A stretch of DNA of 64,000 nucleotides from Curtobacterium sp. MCBA15_008 (GTDB lineage Bacteria; Actinomycetota; Actinomycetes; Actinomycetales; Microbacteriaceae), in the NCBI RefSeq assembly GCF_001865065.1, contig NZ_MJGN01000045.1, positions 251,584 through 315,583 on the forward strand, written 5' to 3'. A program made the translations under genes and the position numbers. The notes under the pieces were generated by a model. The model was given only the letters and a program-made list of their open reading frames with translations, made no database searches and was not told where the DNA came from. Positions 1 to 7,764 of the stretch are shown in pieces. Every line of letters begins with the position of its first letter. Position 1 is the stretch's first letter.

Positions 1-218
1 GTGAACGACGGCACCGGCAGGTCGCGCCGGAGCGCGAACGTCGAGGCGCGGTCCTCGAACCCGCCGTCGTCGCTCCACTCGACACGGAAGACCCCGTCGG
101 CCAGCACGGTGACCCGCCAGTGGTCGCCGGTGATCGTGGCGGCCGGGTCGGCGGAGGGGGCCGACCCTGGGAAGGGGCGGATCACGTCCGCGGTGGTGTG
201 GGTCTCGGTCGATGCCAT
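1..218 (-). CDS. Glycoside hydrolase family 31 protein, N-terminal fragment
   Basis: Only the first 72 or so residues lie in the window; the gene runs off the left edge. The start ATG overlaps the stop of the upstream permease (TGATG). The visible part has the N-terminal beta-sandwich signature of GH31 enzymes: a segment reading VTVLADGVFRVEWS at about residues 36-49, followed by FEDRAS, which resembles the 'lirveys..fedrpt' region of alpha-glucosidases and alpha-xylosidases. There is no signal peptide, so a cytoplasmic enzyme is expected, hydrolysing oligosaccharides brought in by the adjacent ABC importer. The exact substrate (alpha-glucoside or alpha-xyloside) cannot be read from this fragment, and the catalytic aspartates lie outside the window. 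Confidence 0.7.
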   Translation of the reverse strand, partial: MASTETHTTADVIRPFPGSAPSADPAATITGDHWRVTVLADGVFRVEWSDDGGFEDRASTFALRRDLPVPSF

Positions 219-1123
219 CAGTTCTTCACCGCTCCCTGGGTCACACCCGAGATCACCCAGCGCTGGGCGAACAGGTACACGATGATCGTCGGCGCCATCG
301 CCATCAGGTACGAGGCGAACGCGACGTTGTAGTTCGTGCCGAACTTGCTCTGGAAGATGTTCTGCACGACCGGCAGCGTCTGCAACGTCGGGTCTGCGGT
401 GATGAGCGACGGCAGCATGAAGTCGTTCCACGACGCCAGGAAGGCGAAGATGCCGACCGTGGCGTTCATCGGCGCGAGCAGCGGCAGGATGATCTGCCAG
501 AAGATCTGCCACGTGCTCGCCCCGTCGATGCGGGCGCTCTCCTCGAGCTCGACCGGGATGGACCGGAGGTACGCCGAGTAGAGCAGCACGCTGAACGACA
601 GTTGGAACATGGCGTGCAGGATCCCGACGCCGATCGGGTTGTCGAGGCCGAGCTGCGCGGTGAGCTTGATCTGCGGCAGGGCGATGACCGGGAACGGCAG
701 GAACATCGCCGCGAGCAGGTACACGAACGAGAAGCGGAAGAACCGCTTGTGCCAGTTCCGCACGATCGCGTACGAGGCGAACGAGCTGAGGAGCAGCGTC
801 GCGACGACGGTGAGCGCGGCGACGCCGACCGAGACCGAGAACGAGACGGGGAAGCGAGTCAGCTGCCACGCCTCGACGAAGCTCGCCGGGTTGAACGGCG
901 CGGGCAGGGACAGGGCGTTGCCGTCGACCGACTGCGCGCTCGTCTTGAACGCCATCGCCACGGTCACGTAGAGCGGGACGAGGACGGTCAGGGACGCGAC
1001 CGCGAGCAGGATCGTCAGCGGCCAGTTCGGTCGGCCGAGCCGGCGCCGACGGACCGGCCGGTCGTCGTCGTCGTCGCGGCCGCTGGGGACGGTGGTCTGG
1101 GTTCGGGTGTCGACGGCGGTCAT
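218..1123 (-). CDS. Carbohydrate ABC transporter permease, MalG type
   Basis: A 301-residue inner-membrane permease of the MalG/UgpE class. The first ~40 residues are a charged cytoplasmic tail with an aspartate/arginine run, followed by six predicted membrane segments. The BPD_transp_1 EAA loop is visible around residues 190-215 (ELEESARIDGAS, then IFWQIILPLLAP), which docks the ATPase. No ATPase is encoded nearby, so a shared MsiK-type ATPase elsewhere in the genome is likely, as is usual in actinobacterial sugar importers. The start ATG overlaps the stop of the MalF-type gene (ATGA), and the stop overlaps the GH31 start, so the genes are translationally coupled. Confidence 0.9.
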   Translation of the reverse strand: MTAVDTRTQTTVPSGRDDDDDRPVRRRRLGRPNWPLTILLAVASLTVLVPLYVTVAMAFKTSAQSVDGNALSLPAPFNPASFVEAWQLTRFPVSFSVSVGVAALTVVATLLLSSFASYAIVRNWHKRFFRFSFVYLLAAMFLPFPVIALPQIKLTAQLGLDNPIGVGILHAMFQLSFSVLLYSAYLRSIPVELEESARIDGASTWQIFWQIILPLLAPMNATVGIFAFLASWNDFMLPSLITADPTLQTLPVVQNIFQSKFGTNYNVAFASYLMAMAPTIIVYLFAQRWVISGVTQGAVKN

Positions 1124-2076
1124 GCGAGTCGCAGGTTCCTTCCACGGGTCGCCGCGAGCTGCAGCACGGAGATGAGGACGGTGATGATGAAGAAGACGGT
1201 CGCGTTCGCCATCTGGTAGGCGTAGTCGCCGCCGGTGAAGCCGCTGAAGATCGTCATCGCGACGCTGCTCGTCGCGGTGCCGGGGCCGCCGCCGGTCAGG
1301 CCGACGATGACGTCGTACGCGCCGAGGTAGCCCTTCACGCCGAGCACCGTGTTGATCACGATGAACCCGCTGATGAGCGGCAGCGTGATCGAGCGGAGCT
1401 GCTTCCACGCGCCGGCGCCGTCGAGCGCGCTCGCCTCGTACAGGTCGTTCGGGATCGACGTGAGCCCCGCGGTGTAGACGAGGAGCGCACCGGGCACTGT
1501 CTGCCAGGCCGAGACGATCACGATCGACAGCCAGGCGAGGTTCGGGTCGCCCAGGATGCTCTGCTCGAGGGGCCCGAAGCCGACCGAGGTGGCCAACGCG
1601 GGGAGCGTGTTCGAGAAGAGGTAGTTGAAGACGTACGCCACGACGATGCCGGAGACGACCATCGGGATCACGAACACCGAGCGGAGCCCGGCGGCGTACT
1701 TGACCTTCTTCGTCAGGCCGATCGCCAGGGCCAGCGCGATGACCTGCGTGACGACGACCGTGACGAGCGCGAACCCGAGCGTAAACCCGTACGACGCGAG
1801 GATCGACGGGTCGGACACGAGCGCCTTGTAGTTCTCGAACCCGAGGAAGTGCCACGCGCCGAAGCCGAGGTAGTCGGTGAAGCTGTAGAAGATGCCGACG
1901 CACGCGGGAGCGACGACGAAGGCGGTGAACAGCACGAGCGCCGGCACCACGAAGAAGTAGTACATCCGCTCGGTGCGGTGCAGCGAACCGACGCGTCGGT
2001 GCACGCGTGTGGCCGCCGTGGCCGCGCCGGGTGCCGGCTGGTCGGTCTCGCCAGCGAGAGGGGTCTGCATGGTCAT
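1120..2076 (-). CDS. Carbohydrate ABC transporter permease, MalF type
   Basis: A 318-residue membrane protein of the MalF/UgpA class, partner of the downstream MalG-type permease. It begins with a cytoplasmic tail of about 40 residues, then six membrane segments; the EAA loop appears near residues 215-235 (DLYEASALDGAGAWKQL). It lies second in the operon SBP-MalF-MalG-GH31, 29 bases after the binding-protein gene and overlapping the next gene by four bases. Sugar specificity is set mainly by the binding protein; the linked GH31 gene argues for an oligosaccharide with alpha-linkages. Confidence 0.9.
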   Translation of the reverse strand: MTMQTPLAGETDQPAPGAATAATRVHRRVGSLHRTERMYYFFVVPALVLFTAFVVAPACVGIFYSFTDYLGFGAWHFLGFENYKALVSDPSILASYGFTLGFALVTVVVTQVIALALAIGLTKKVKYAAGLRSVFVIPMVVSGIVVAYVFNYLFSNTLPALATSVGFGPLEQSILGDPNLAWLSIVIVSAWQTVPGALLVYTAGLTSIPNDLYEASALDGAGAWKQLRSITLPLISGFIVINTVLGVKGYLGAYDVIVGLTGGGPGTATSSVAMTIFSGFTGGDYAYQMANATVFFIITVLISVLQLAATRGRNLRLA

Positions 2077-2105
2077 GATCGCTCCTGGGGTCCTGGTCGC
2101 CGGGC

Positions 2106-3413
2106 TCAGACCGTCGCCGACCGGCCAGCGAGCCGCCGCCAGTCCGCGTCGAGTCGCCGCAGCATCGAGGTGAAGTCACCGCTCCGGATCGCCGACTGCA
2201 GGTAGTTGCCGAGCGGGATGGAGGTCGGGATGAAGGTGCCGGCGCCCTGGTAGAACGCGGCGTCGTCGACGTACTGCTGCAGGCCCGCGAGTCGCTCGTC
2301 GGTCTGCGGCGGTGCGCCCTTCCGGGTGGAGTAGGCGAGGTTGTCGCGGTTGTACGCGTCGATGACCTCGTCCTGCATGAGGAACTCGACGAGCTCGTGG
2401 GCCTGGTCGACGTGACCGCTGGCCTCCGGGATCCAGAGCCCGAGGTCGACGTTCACCCGGGCCTTCCGGTCGGCGGGGTCGTTCGAGACGGGGAGGGCGA
2501 AGGTGCCGACTTCGAGCTTGTCGTCGATGAGCGCGATCTGCCCGAGCGCCCACGGCCCCTGCAGGTACATCGCGGCCTTGCCCTGCCCGAACGCCAGGTT
2601 GCCGTCGGCGTACGACCGGGTCGCGTGGTCCGGGTTGAAGAACGACGAGATGGTCTTCGCGCGTTCCATCGGCACCGCGAAGGTCTTCTCGAACGACACC
2701 TCGGAGTCCGGCCCGACGTCCGCGCCGATGGTCTTCATCTTCCGGAAGAACTCGCCGGTGTCGACGAGGCTGCCCACCGAGTAGTCGAAGAGGCCCTGCC
2801 AGAGCGTCCACGTGTCACGGTCGGTCGCGTAGACCGGCGTGATGCCCGCCTTCTGCAACTCGGTGCACACGTCGACGAACTCGTGCCAGGTCGTCGGGAC
2901 CGGCAGGCCGTGGTCCGCGAAGATCTTCTTGTTGTAGATGACACCGGCTGCGGCCAACGAGTACGGCAGCACGCTGACGCGGCCGGGGTACTTCGCGTAC
3001 TGGTCGCCGAGCGACGCGATGCTCGGCCGGATCCGATCGGCGGACGGCAGCCCACTGAGGTCGCGGAGCACACCGCGCTCGACGTAGCGGGCGAGTTCGA
3101 GGTTGTCGTTGAAGCACCCGACGTCGGCCGGCTGTCCGCGGACGAACTGCGGTGCGATCGCCGTGGTGCTGTCGTGGACCACGGAGAGGCCGGCGTGCTC
3201 GCGTTCGAACCGGCGGAGGAGCTTGTCGAAGTAGGCGATCACCTCCTGCTTCTGCTCGTAGAAACGCAGCGTGGTGCCGCCCGCAGCGGCCTGGCCGGGT
3301 GTCGCGCACCCCGCCAACGCCAACGTGCCGAGTGCGATCCCACCTGCCGCCCCGGCGAGGAACCCCCGCCGTCCGAGCGTCGTCCCGATGGTTCCTGTCC
3401 TGCTGCCGACCAT
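2106..3413 (-). CDS. Extracellular sugar-binding lipoprotein of the ABC importer
   Basis: A 435-residue family-1 solute-binding protein, first gene of the importer operon. The N-terminus has a twin-arginine stretch (RRGFLAGAAGG) and a lipobox ending LALAGC, so the mature protein should be a membrane-anchored lipoprotein, possibly exported by Tat. The body has typical SBP_bac_1 features, such as GVIYNKKIF, LPVPTTWHEFVDVC and YLQGPWALG. An ATG 36 bases further upstream (3449) keeps the frame open but lies inside the predicted -10 box, so it cannot be in the transcript. The chosen ATG has a GAGGGAG Shine-Dalgarno sequence 6-7 bases before it. Expected to bind oligosaccharides for import and cleavage by the GH31 enzyme. 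Confidence 0.88.
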   Translation of the reverse strand: MVGSRTGTIGTTLGRRGFLAGAAGGIALGTLALAGCATPGQAAAGGTTLRFYEQKQEVIAYFDKLLRRFEREHAGLSVVHDSTTAIAPQFVRGQPADVGCFNDNLELARYVERGVLRDLSGLPSADRIRPSIASLGDQYAKYPGRVSVLPYSLAAAGVIYNKKIFADHGLPVPTTWHEFVDVCTELQKAGITPVYATDRDTWTLWQGLFDYSVGSLVDTGEFFRKMKTIGADVGPDSEVSFEKTFAVPMERAKTISSFFNPDHATRSYADGNLAFGQGKAAMYLQGPWALGQIALIDDKLEVGTFALPVSNDPADRKARVNVDLGLWIPEASGHVDQAHELVEFLMQDEVIDAYNRDNLAYSTRKGAPPQTDERLAGLQQYVDDAAFYQGAGTFIPTSIPLGNYLQSAIRSGDFTSMLRRLDADWRRLAGRSATV

Positions 3414-3448
3414 TGCTGCTCCCTCGTGCGCTCCCTCGCGCGTGGTCA

Positions 3449-3477
3449 TGTTTACAGCGCTGGAAACCGCAAGTCAA
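3449..3477 (-). promoter_or_regulatory. Promoter with overlapping LacI-family operator
   Basis: On the minus strand a -35 box TTGACT (3477-3472) is followed by a 17-base spacer and a -10 box TAAACA (3454-3449). The spacer and -10 are covered by a palindrome, TGTTTACAGCGCTGGAAACC when read on the plus strand (3449-3468), with the CAGCGCTG centre and A/T flanks typical of LacI-type sugar repressors. This places the importer operon under repression by a LacI regulator encoded elsewhere. Confidence 0.75.
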
Positions 3478-3554
3478 CGTTGTAATCCGGACAGGAGGCG
3501 CGGTGCGCGTCGATCTCGCCGCTGCGGTCCGTACCAGGGTCGCGCCCGACGGGC

Positions 3555-4397
3555 TCATCGCGACGGGCGCTCCTGCCCCGCGTCCGCCATCCCGAGACCA
3601 CCGAGCTCGAGCCAGTCGCCGAGGAGTGCCCCGACGAGCCCCGGCCGCTCGTGGGGCAGCGCGTGCCCCGCATCGGCGACCGTGACCACGGTGGCGTGCG
3701 GGTACACGTCGCCGTCACCGAGCCGCTCCTGCCGCTCCCACCCGACCCAGTGGTCGCGGCGGCCGGACAGCACGAGCACGGGCGCGTCGACCACCACGGC
3801 GTCGGGGTCGGCGGCGTGCGGTCCCGTCGTGATCGCGCGCTCCAGGGTCTCGTCGTCGACGGTGCCGCCCGCGGGCGCGACGGCGGTCCGGAACCGTTCG
3901 AGCGTCGCCGCGGTCCGGACGACGAAGTATCCCTCGTACTCGGCACGCCGGTCGTCGTCGAGCTGCGCCGAGACGCCGTCGTCCCGCACCACCGCGGACG
4001 CGGCCGGACGCAGCTCGCCGGGCACGACCGTGCAGATCAGCGCGAGGCCGGCGACGCGGTCCGGGTGCCGGGCGGCGACCGCGCGGGCGAAGTGGCCGCC
4101 GTAGGAGTGCCCGAGCAGCAGGAACGGCCCGTGCGGCACCTCGGTGTCGAGCAGCCGGTCGACGGCGTCGAGCACGTCCTCCGCCGACCGGAACCCGCTC
4201 GACGGGCGTGAGTCGCCGTGGCCGGGCAGGTCGACGTACACCGCACGGACACCTCGGTCGGCGAGCACCGGCTCGAGGAACCCGCGCACCTCGACGCGCG
4301 ACGAGTACGCGCCGTGGAAGGCGAGGAGCGGGATGCCGCTCCCCGAGGTGTCGTACGCCAGCGATGCCGACGGCCCGATCACGACCTGACTCGTCAT
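3555..4397 (-). CDS. Alpha/beta-fold hydrolase
   Basis: A 280-residue soluble alpha/beta hydrolase. The nucleophile elbow GHSYGG puts the catalytic serine near residue 98; an oxyanion region FHGAY is at about 28-32; the acid and histidine probably lie in VLVLSGRRDHWVG and VADAGHALPHERP near the C-terminus. The family covers esterases, lipases, haloperoxidase-like enzymes and lactonases; nothing here sets the substrate. An in-frame ATG nine bases earlier (4406) is an alternative start; the GGGGAGG sequence sits too close to that ATG and too far from this one, so the start is uncertain. It is divergent from the MetE-like gene and about 140 bases from the sugar operon promoter, so it looks monocistronic. 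Confidence 0.75.
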   Translation of the reverse strand: MTSQVVIGPSASLAYDTSGSGIPLLAFHGAYSSRVEVRGFLEPVLADRGVRAVYVDLPGHGDSRPSSGFRSAEDVLDAVDRLLDTEVPHGPFLLLGHSYGGHFARAVAARHPDRVAGLALICTVVPGELRPAASAVVRDDGVSAQLDDDRRAEYEGYFVVRTAATLERFRTAVAPAGGTVDDETLERAITTGPHAADPDAVVVDAPVLVLSGRRDHWVGWERQERLGDGDVYPHATVVTVADAGHALPHERPGLVGALLGDWLELGGLGMADAGQERPSR

Positions 4398-4476
4398 GGC
4401 GCCCATGGTCCTCCCCGCCCGAGGCGGCGTCCGCCCGCAGCCGCACCACCTGATTCCGCCCCGGTACCATCGACGG

Positions 4477-5589
4477 ATGCGCCAGCACCCGCCGTTCCGC
4501 GCCGACGTCGTCGGCAGCTTCCTCCGCCCCGACACCGTGAAGGAGGCCCGCAGCGCGGTCGCCGAGGGCCGCATCGACGCCGGCGCGCTCCGCTCCGTCG
4601 AGGACGACGCGATCCGCGCCCTGATGGACGCCCAGAAGGCAGCGGGGTTGCAGCTCGCGACCGACGGCGAAGCCCGCCGGGCGTGGTGGCACCTCGACTT
4701 CTGGGGTGGTCTCGCGGGCGTCGAGGTCGTCGAGCTCGACCACGGCATCGCGTTCCAGGGCGTCACCACCACGCCGAAGGGCATGCGCGTGACCGGCCCG
4801 GTGTCGTTCCCCGCGGACCACCCCTTCGTCGCCGACGCCGCGTTCGTCGTCGCCCAGGCAGCCGAGCGTGGCGTGACCGCGAAGTTCACGATCCCGGCGC
4901 CGACGGTCTTCGACTTCCGGCTCGACGCCGACCAGATCCGCACCGACCACTACGCCGACCGCGACGCCATCACCGAGGACCTGGTGCAGGCGTACCGCGA
5001 CGCGATCGCCGCGCTGTACGCCGCCGGTGTGCGGTACCTGCAGCTCGACGACACCGCCTGGGCGTACGCCTGCTCGGACGCCGAGATGGCGAAGGCGCGT
5101 GAGCGGGGGATCGACACGGACGGCATCGCCGCGCGGTTCTCGTCGATCATCCGACGCGTGCTCGACGGCCGTCCGGAGGACCTCGTCGTCACGACGCACG
5201 TCTGCCGCGGCAACTTCCGCTCGACGTGGATCGCGTCCGGCGGGTACGAGCCGGTCGCCGAGGAACTGCTCGGCAACACCGGCTACGACGGGTTCTTCCT
5301 GGAGTACGACAGCGACCGCGCGGGCGGCTTCGAACCGCTGCGGTTCCTGCCCGCGGGTGAGCAGGTCGTGGTACTCGGGCTCATCACCTCGAAGACCGGC
5401 GAGCTGGAGGACCCGGCCGTCATCGAGCAGCGCATCCGCGACGCCGCCGAGTACGCCCCGATCGAGCAGCTCGCGCTCAGCCCGCAGTGCGGGTTCGCCT
5501 CCACCGAGGAGGGCAACGTCCTCTCCGAGGACGAGCAGTGGGCGAAGGTCCGCAGCGTGGTCGACATCGCGAGGCGCGTCTGGTCGTAG
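4477..5589 (+). CDS. MetE C-terminal-like (YxjG/YxjH type) methyltransferase
   Basis: A 370-residue protein equal to the C-terminal catalytic half of cobalamin-independent methionine synthase, of the YxjG/YxjH group. The zinc ligands are visible: His241 and Cys243 (HVCRGN), Glu276 (FLEYD) and Cys338 (SPQCGF). Such proteins transfer a methyl group to homocysteine or related thiols; because the N-terminal folate-binding half is missing, the donor may be a small methyl compound rather than polyglutamyl folate. Start chosen at ATG 4477 because TACCAT (4465-4470) lies six bases before it, a leaderless-type promoter, and because the upstream in-frame residues are not conserved in style. Divergent from the alpha/beta hydrolase. 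No SAM riboswitch or T-box is seen. Confidence 0.82.
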   Translation: MRQHPPFRADVVGSFLRPDTVKEARSAVAEGRIDAGALRSVEDDAIRALMDAQKAAGLQLATDGEARRAWWHLDFWGGLAGVEVVELDHGIAFQGVTTTPKGMRVTGPVSFPADHPFVADAAFVVAQAAERGVTAKFTIPAPTVFDFRLDADQIRTDHYADRDAITEDLVQAYRDAIAALYAAGVRYLQLDDTAWAYACSDAEMAKARERGIDTDGIAARFSSIIRRVLDGRPEDLVVTTHVCRGNFRSTWIASGGYEPVAEELLGNTGYDGFFLEYDSDRAGGFEPLRFLPAGEQVVVLGLITSKTGELEDPAVIEQRIRDAAEYAPIEQLALSPQCGFASTEEGNVLSEDEQWAKVRSVVDIARRVWS

Positions 5590-5603
5590 ACGGACCCGAG
5601 AGC

Positions 5604-5645
5604 GGACGGGAGGCGCGGGGCGGGCCCGCACCGCGCCTCCCGTCC
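5604..5645. repeat. GGAGGCGCGG palindrome, subtype A (GACGGGAGG arms)
   Basis: Perfect 15-base inverted repeat (arms 5604-5618 and 5631-5645, loop 12) 15 bases after the MetE-like stop. One of about eleven related palindromes in the window, nearly all just 3' of genes; probable intrinsic terminator without a U-tract, or a dispersed REP-like element. Confidence 0.85.
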
Positions 5646-5698
5646 GTCATCCGCTAGCGTCGACGACGGCCATGTCCCCGACCCCGGATCGAGCAACG

Positions 5699-6700
5699 AT
5701 GCCTGACGTCCACCTGCCTGCCGACGACCGCTACGAGCGCCTCCCGTACGAGCGCGTGGGGAAGAGCGGCCTGCTGCTGCCGCGGATCTCCCTCGGCCTC
5801 TGGAACAACTTCGGGACGGACCGCGCGCTCACGACGCAGCGCGACATCCTGCTGCACGCGTTCGACCGCGGGGTCACCCACTTCGACCTCGCGAACAACT
5901 ACGGCCCCCCGCCCGGCGCGGCCGAGGAGCAGTTCGGCCGCGTCCTCGAGTCGGACCTGCGTCCGTTCCGCGACGAACTCGTGGTGTCGACGAAGGCCGG
6001 CTACGACATGTGGCCCGGCCCGTACGGCAACGGGGGCTCCCGCAAGTACATGCTCGCCTCGCTCGACCAGTCCCTCGGTCGCATGGGCCTGGACTACGTC
6101 GACGTCTTCTACTCGCACCGTCCGGACCCAGAGACGCCGATCGAGGAGACGGTCAGCGCCCTCGTGACCGCAGTCCGGTCCGGCAAGGCGTTGTACGTCG
6201 GCATCTCGAACTACGACCCGGCCCAGACCCGCGCCGCGGCCGAGGCCCTGGCCGCCGAGAACATCCACCTGCTCATGAACCAGCCGCGCTACAACATGTT
6301 CGACCGCGTCCCCGAGGACGGCCTCTTCGACGAGCTGACCCGGCTCGGCACCGGCGCGATCGTGTTCTCGCCGCTCGCCGGCGGCCTGCTGACCGACCGC
6401 TACCTCGACGGCTCGGTGCCGGTCGGGTCGCGTGCCGCCGAGGGCCGCTGGTTCACCGCTGAGCGCATCGACGACGAGTACCTGACCACGGCGCGGGCGC
6501 TGAACGACATCGCGGCGGCGCGCGGGCAGACCCTCGCGCAGCTCGCGATCACGTGGGTGCTCCGCCAGCCCGCGGTCACCTCGGCACTGGTCGGCGCCTC
6601 GAGCGTGCGGCAGCTGGACGGCACGCTCGACGCGCTGTCGGGTGCGCCGCTGTCGGACGAGGAACTCACCGCCATCGACGCGCTGGTGCCGCGCGGCTGA
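5699..6700 (+). CDS. Aldo-keto reductase, YghZ/AKR14-like
   Basis: A 333-residue NADPH-dependent aldo-keto reductase closely matching the YghZ (L-glyceraldehyde 3-phosphate reductase) pattern: SLGLWNNFG at 31-39, HFDLANNYGPPPG at 61-73, STKAGYDMWPGPYG at 97-110 and YVDVFYSHRPD at 133-143. The catalytic tetrad reads Asp63, Tyr68, Lys99 and His140. The expected role is reduction of toxic aldehydes such as methylglyoxal or L-glyceraldehyde 3-phosphate. The chosen ATG has no clear Shine-Dalgarno; an ATG nine codons upstream (5672) is an alternative. Soluble and probably monocistronic, with a palindrome upstream separating it from the MetE-like gene. Confidence 0.88.
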   Translation: MPDVHLPADDRYERLPYERVGKSGLLLPRISLGLWNNFGTDRALTTQRDILLHAFDRGVTHFDLANNYGPPPGAAEEQFGRVLESDLRPFRDELVVSTKAGYDMWPGPYGNGGSRKYMLASLDQSLGRMGLDYVDVFYSHRPDPETPIEETVSALVTAVRSGKALYVGISNYDPAQTRAAAEALAAENIHLLMNQPRYNMFDRVPEDGLFDELTRLGTGAIVFSPLAGGLLTDRYLDGSVPVGSRAAEGRWFTAERIDDEYLTTARALNDIAAARGQTLAQLAITWVLRQPAVTSALVGASSVRQLDGTLDALSGAPLSDEELTAIDALVPRG

Positions 6701-6719
6701 GCGAGGCCATGATGGTGCC

Positions 6720-7079
6720 ATGACGGACCAGGACGAGATGATCCACCCCGAGGTCGCGCCGAGCGGGAACGGGTGCGTCGAGTGCGACGCGACCGGGTCC
6801 TGGTGGGTGCACCTGCGCCGGTGCGCCGCGTGCGGCCACATCGGCTGCTGCGACGACTCGCTGAACACCCACGCGACGCGGCACTGGGAGGAGACGGGGC
6901 ACGCCGTCATCCAGAGCTTCGAGCCCGGCGAGACCTGGGCGTGGGACTACCGCGACGACTCGCGGTCCGAGGGGCTGGAACTCGCGGCGCCGACGAGCCA
7001 CCCGGTGGAACAGGCAGTCCCCGGGCCGGCGGATCGCCTTCCCGGGGACTGGTTGGAGCTGCTCGGCGGCTCGCGCTAG
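6720..7079 (+). CDS. UBP-type zinc finger protein
   Basis: A 119-residue protein consisting almost entirely of a UBP-type (ZnF-UBP/BUZ) zinc finger. Candidate ligands are Cys19 and Cys22, Cys35 and Cys38, His40/Cys43, His51, His55 and His61, in the spacing of the domain that binds the free ubiquitin C-terminus in eukaryotic deubiquitinases and HDAC6. Actinobacteria lack ubiquitin, and the family's bacterial role is not settled; binding of a C-terminal peptide tail is only an inference. CATGAT (6708-6713) lies six bases before the ATG, so the mRNA is probably leaderless. It follows the aldo-keto reductase by 19 bases and converges on msrA with only four bases between stops. Confidence 0.85.
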   Translation: MTDQDEMIHPEVAPSGNGCVECDATGSWWVHLRRCAACGHIGCCDDSLNTHATRHWEETGHAVIQSFEPGETWAWDYRDDSRSEGLELAAPTSHPVEQAVPGPADRLPGDWLELLGGSR

Positions 7080-7083
7080 GTGA

Positions 7084-7608
7084 TCAGACCGACGCGGTCG
7101 CCTCGTCGCGGTGCGGGAGCTTCCAGCCCGGACGCACGAAGTGGCAGGTGTACCCGGCCGGGTACTTCTCGAGGTAGTCCTGGTGCTCCTCCTCGGCCTC
7201 CCAGAACGGACCGGCGGCGGTGACCTCGGTCACGACCGGGCCCGGCCAGATGCCGGAGGCGTCGACGTCAGCGATCGTGTCGCGCGCGACCTGCTCCTGC
7301 TCGGGCGACGTGAAGAAGACCGCCGAGCGGTAGCTGCGGCCGACGTCGTTGCCTTGACGGTCCCTCGTCGACGGGTCGTGGATCTGGAAGAAGAACTCGA
7401 GCAGGTCGCGGTACGAGATCACGGACGGGTCGAAGACGATCTCGACCGACTCGGCGTGGTCACCGTGGTTGCGGTAGGTCGCGTTCGGGGTGTCGCCGCC
7501 GGAGTAGCCGACGCGGGTGCTGATGACGCCCGGACGACGACGGAGGAGCTGCTGCGCTCCCCAGAAGCAGCCGCCGGCGAGGATGGCGGTCTCGGTGGTG
7601 GTGGTCAT
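7084..7608 (-). CDS. msrA: Peptide methionine (S)-S-oxide reductase
   Basis: A 174-residue MsrA with the GCFWG active-site motif (Cys14 nucleophile) and the conserved [14 protein letters not shown] stretch at about 94-107. It reduces methionine-S-sulfoxide in free or protein form using thioredoxin, repairing oxidative damage in the cytoplasm. The C-terminus (CHFVRPG at about 155) carries one cysteine that could act in recycling. ATG chosen with GGAGG visible upstream (TCCTCC in the plus strand around 7615). A subtype B palindrome lies upstream, between this gene and the aldo-keto reductase. Confidence 0.95.
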   Translation of the reverse strand: MTTTTETAILAGGCFWGAQQLLRRRPGVISTRVGYSGGDTPNATYRNHGDHAESVEIVFDPSVISYRDLLEFFFQIHDPSTRDRQGNDVGRSYRSAVFFTSPEQEQVARDTIADVDASGIWPGPVVTEVTAAGPFWEAEEEHQDYLEKYPAGYTCHFVRPGWKLPHRDEATASV

Positions 7609-7690
7609 GGTGGCCTCCTGGGCTCTCGTGTCGCTGGCTGCGGCACCGTACTGTGCAACCGGCGACGGGGGTGTCCTGTTCCCGTTGCGA

Positions 7691-7730
7691 GCCTGGAGGC
7701 GCGGTGCGGGCCGGCACCGCGCCTCCAGGC
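7691..7730. repeat. GGAGGCGCGG palindrome, subtype B (GCCTGGAGG arms)
   Basis: Perfect 17-base arms (7691-7707 and 7714-7730) around a 6-base loop. It lies 34 bases downstream of the stop of the minus-strand aldo-keto reductase at 7765, so it can terminate that transcript before msrA. Confidence 0.85.
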
Positions 7731-7764
7731 CCGACCTGTGGTCGCGTCTGGATCCGGGGTCGGG

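Noticed and set aside
3413..3449. Longer start (ATG 3449) for the sugar-binding lipoprotein
   Set aside because: Lies within the predicted -10 box and operator, so it is outside the transcript; ATG 3413 has a good Shine-Dalgarno sequence.
4398..4476. SAM or cobalamin riboswitch before the MetE-like gene
   Set aside because: The spacer is only 79 bases, has no such motifs, and a leaderless start is likely.
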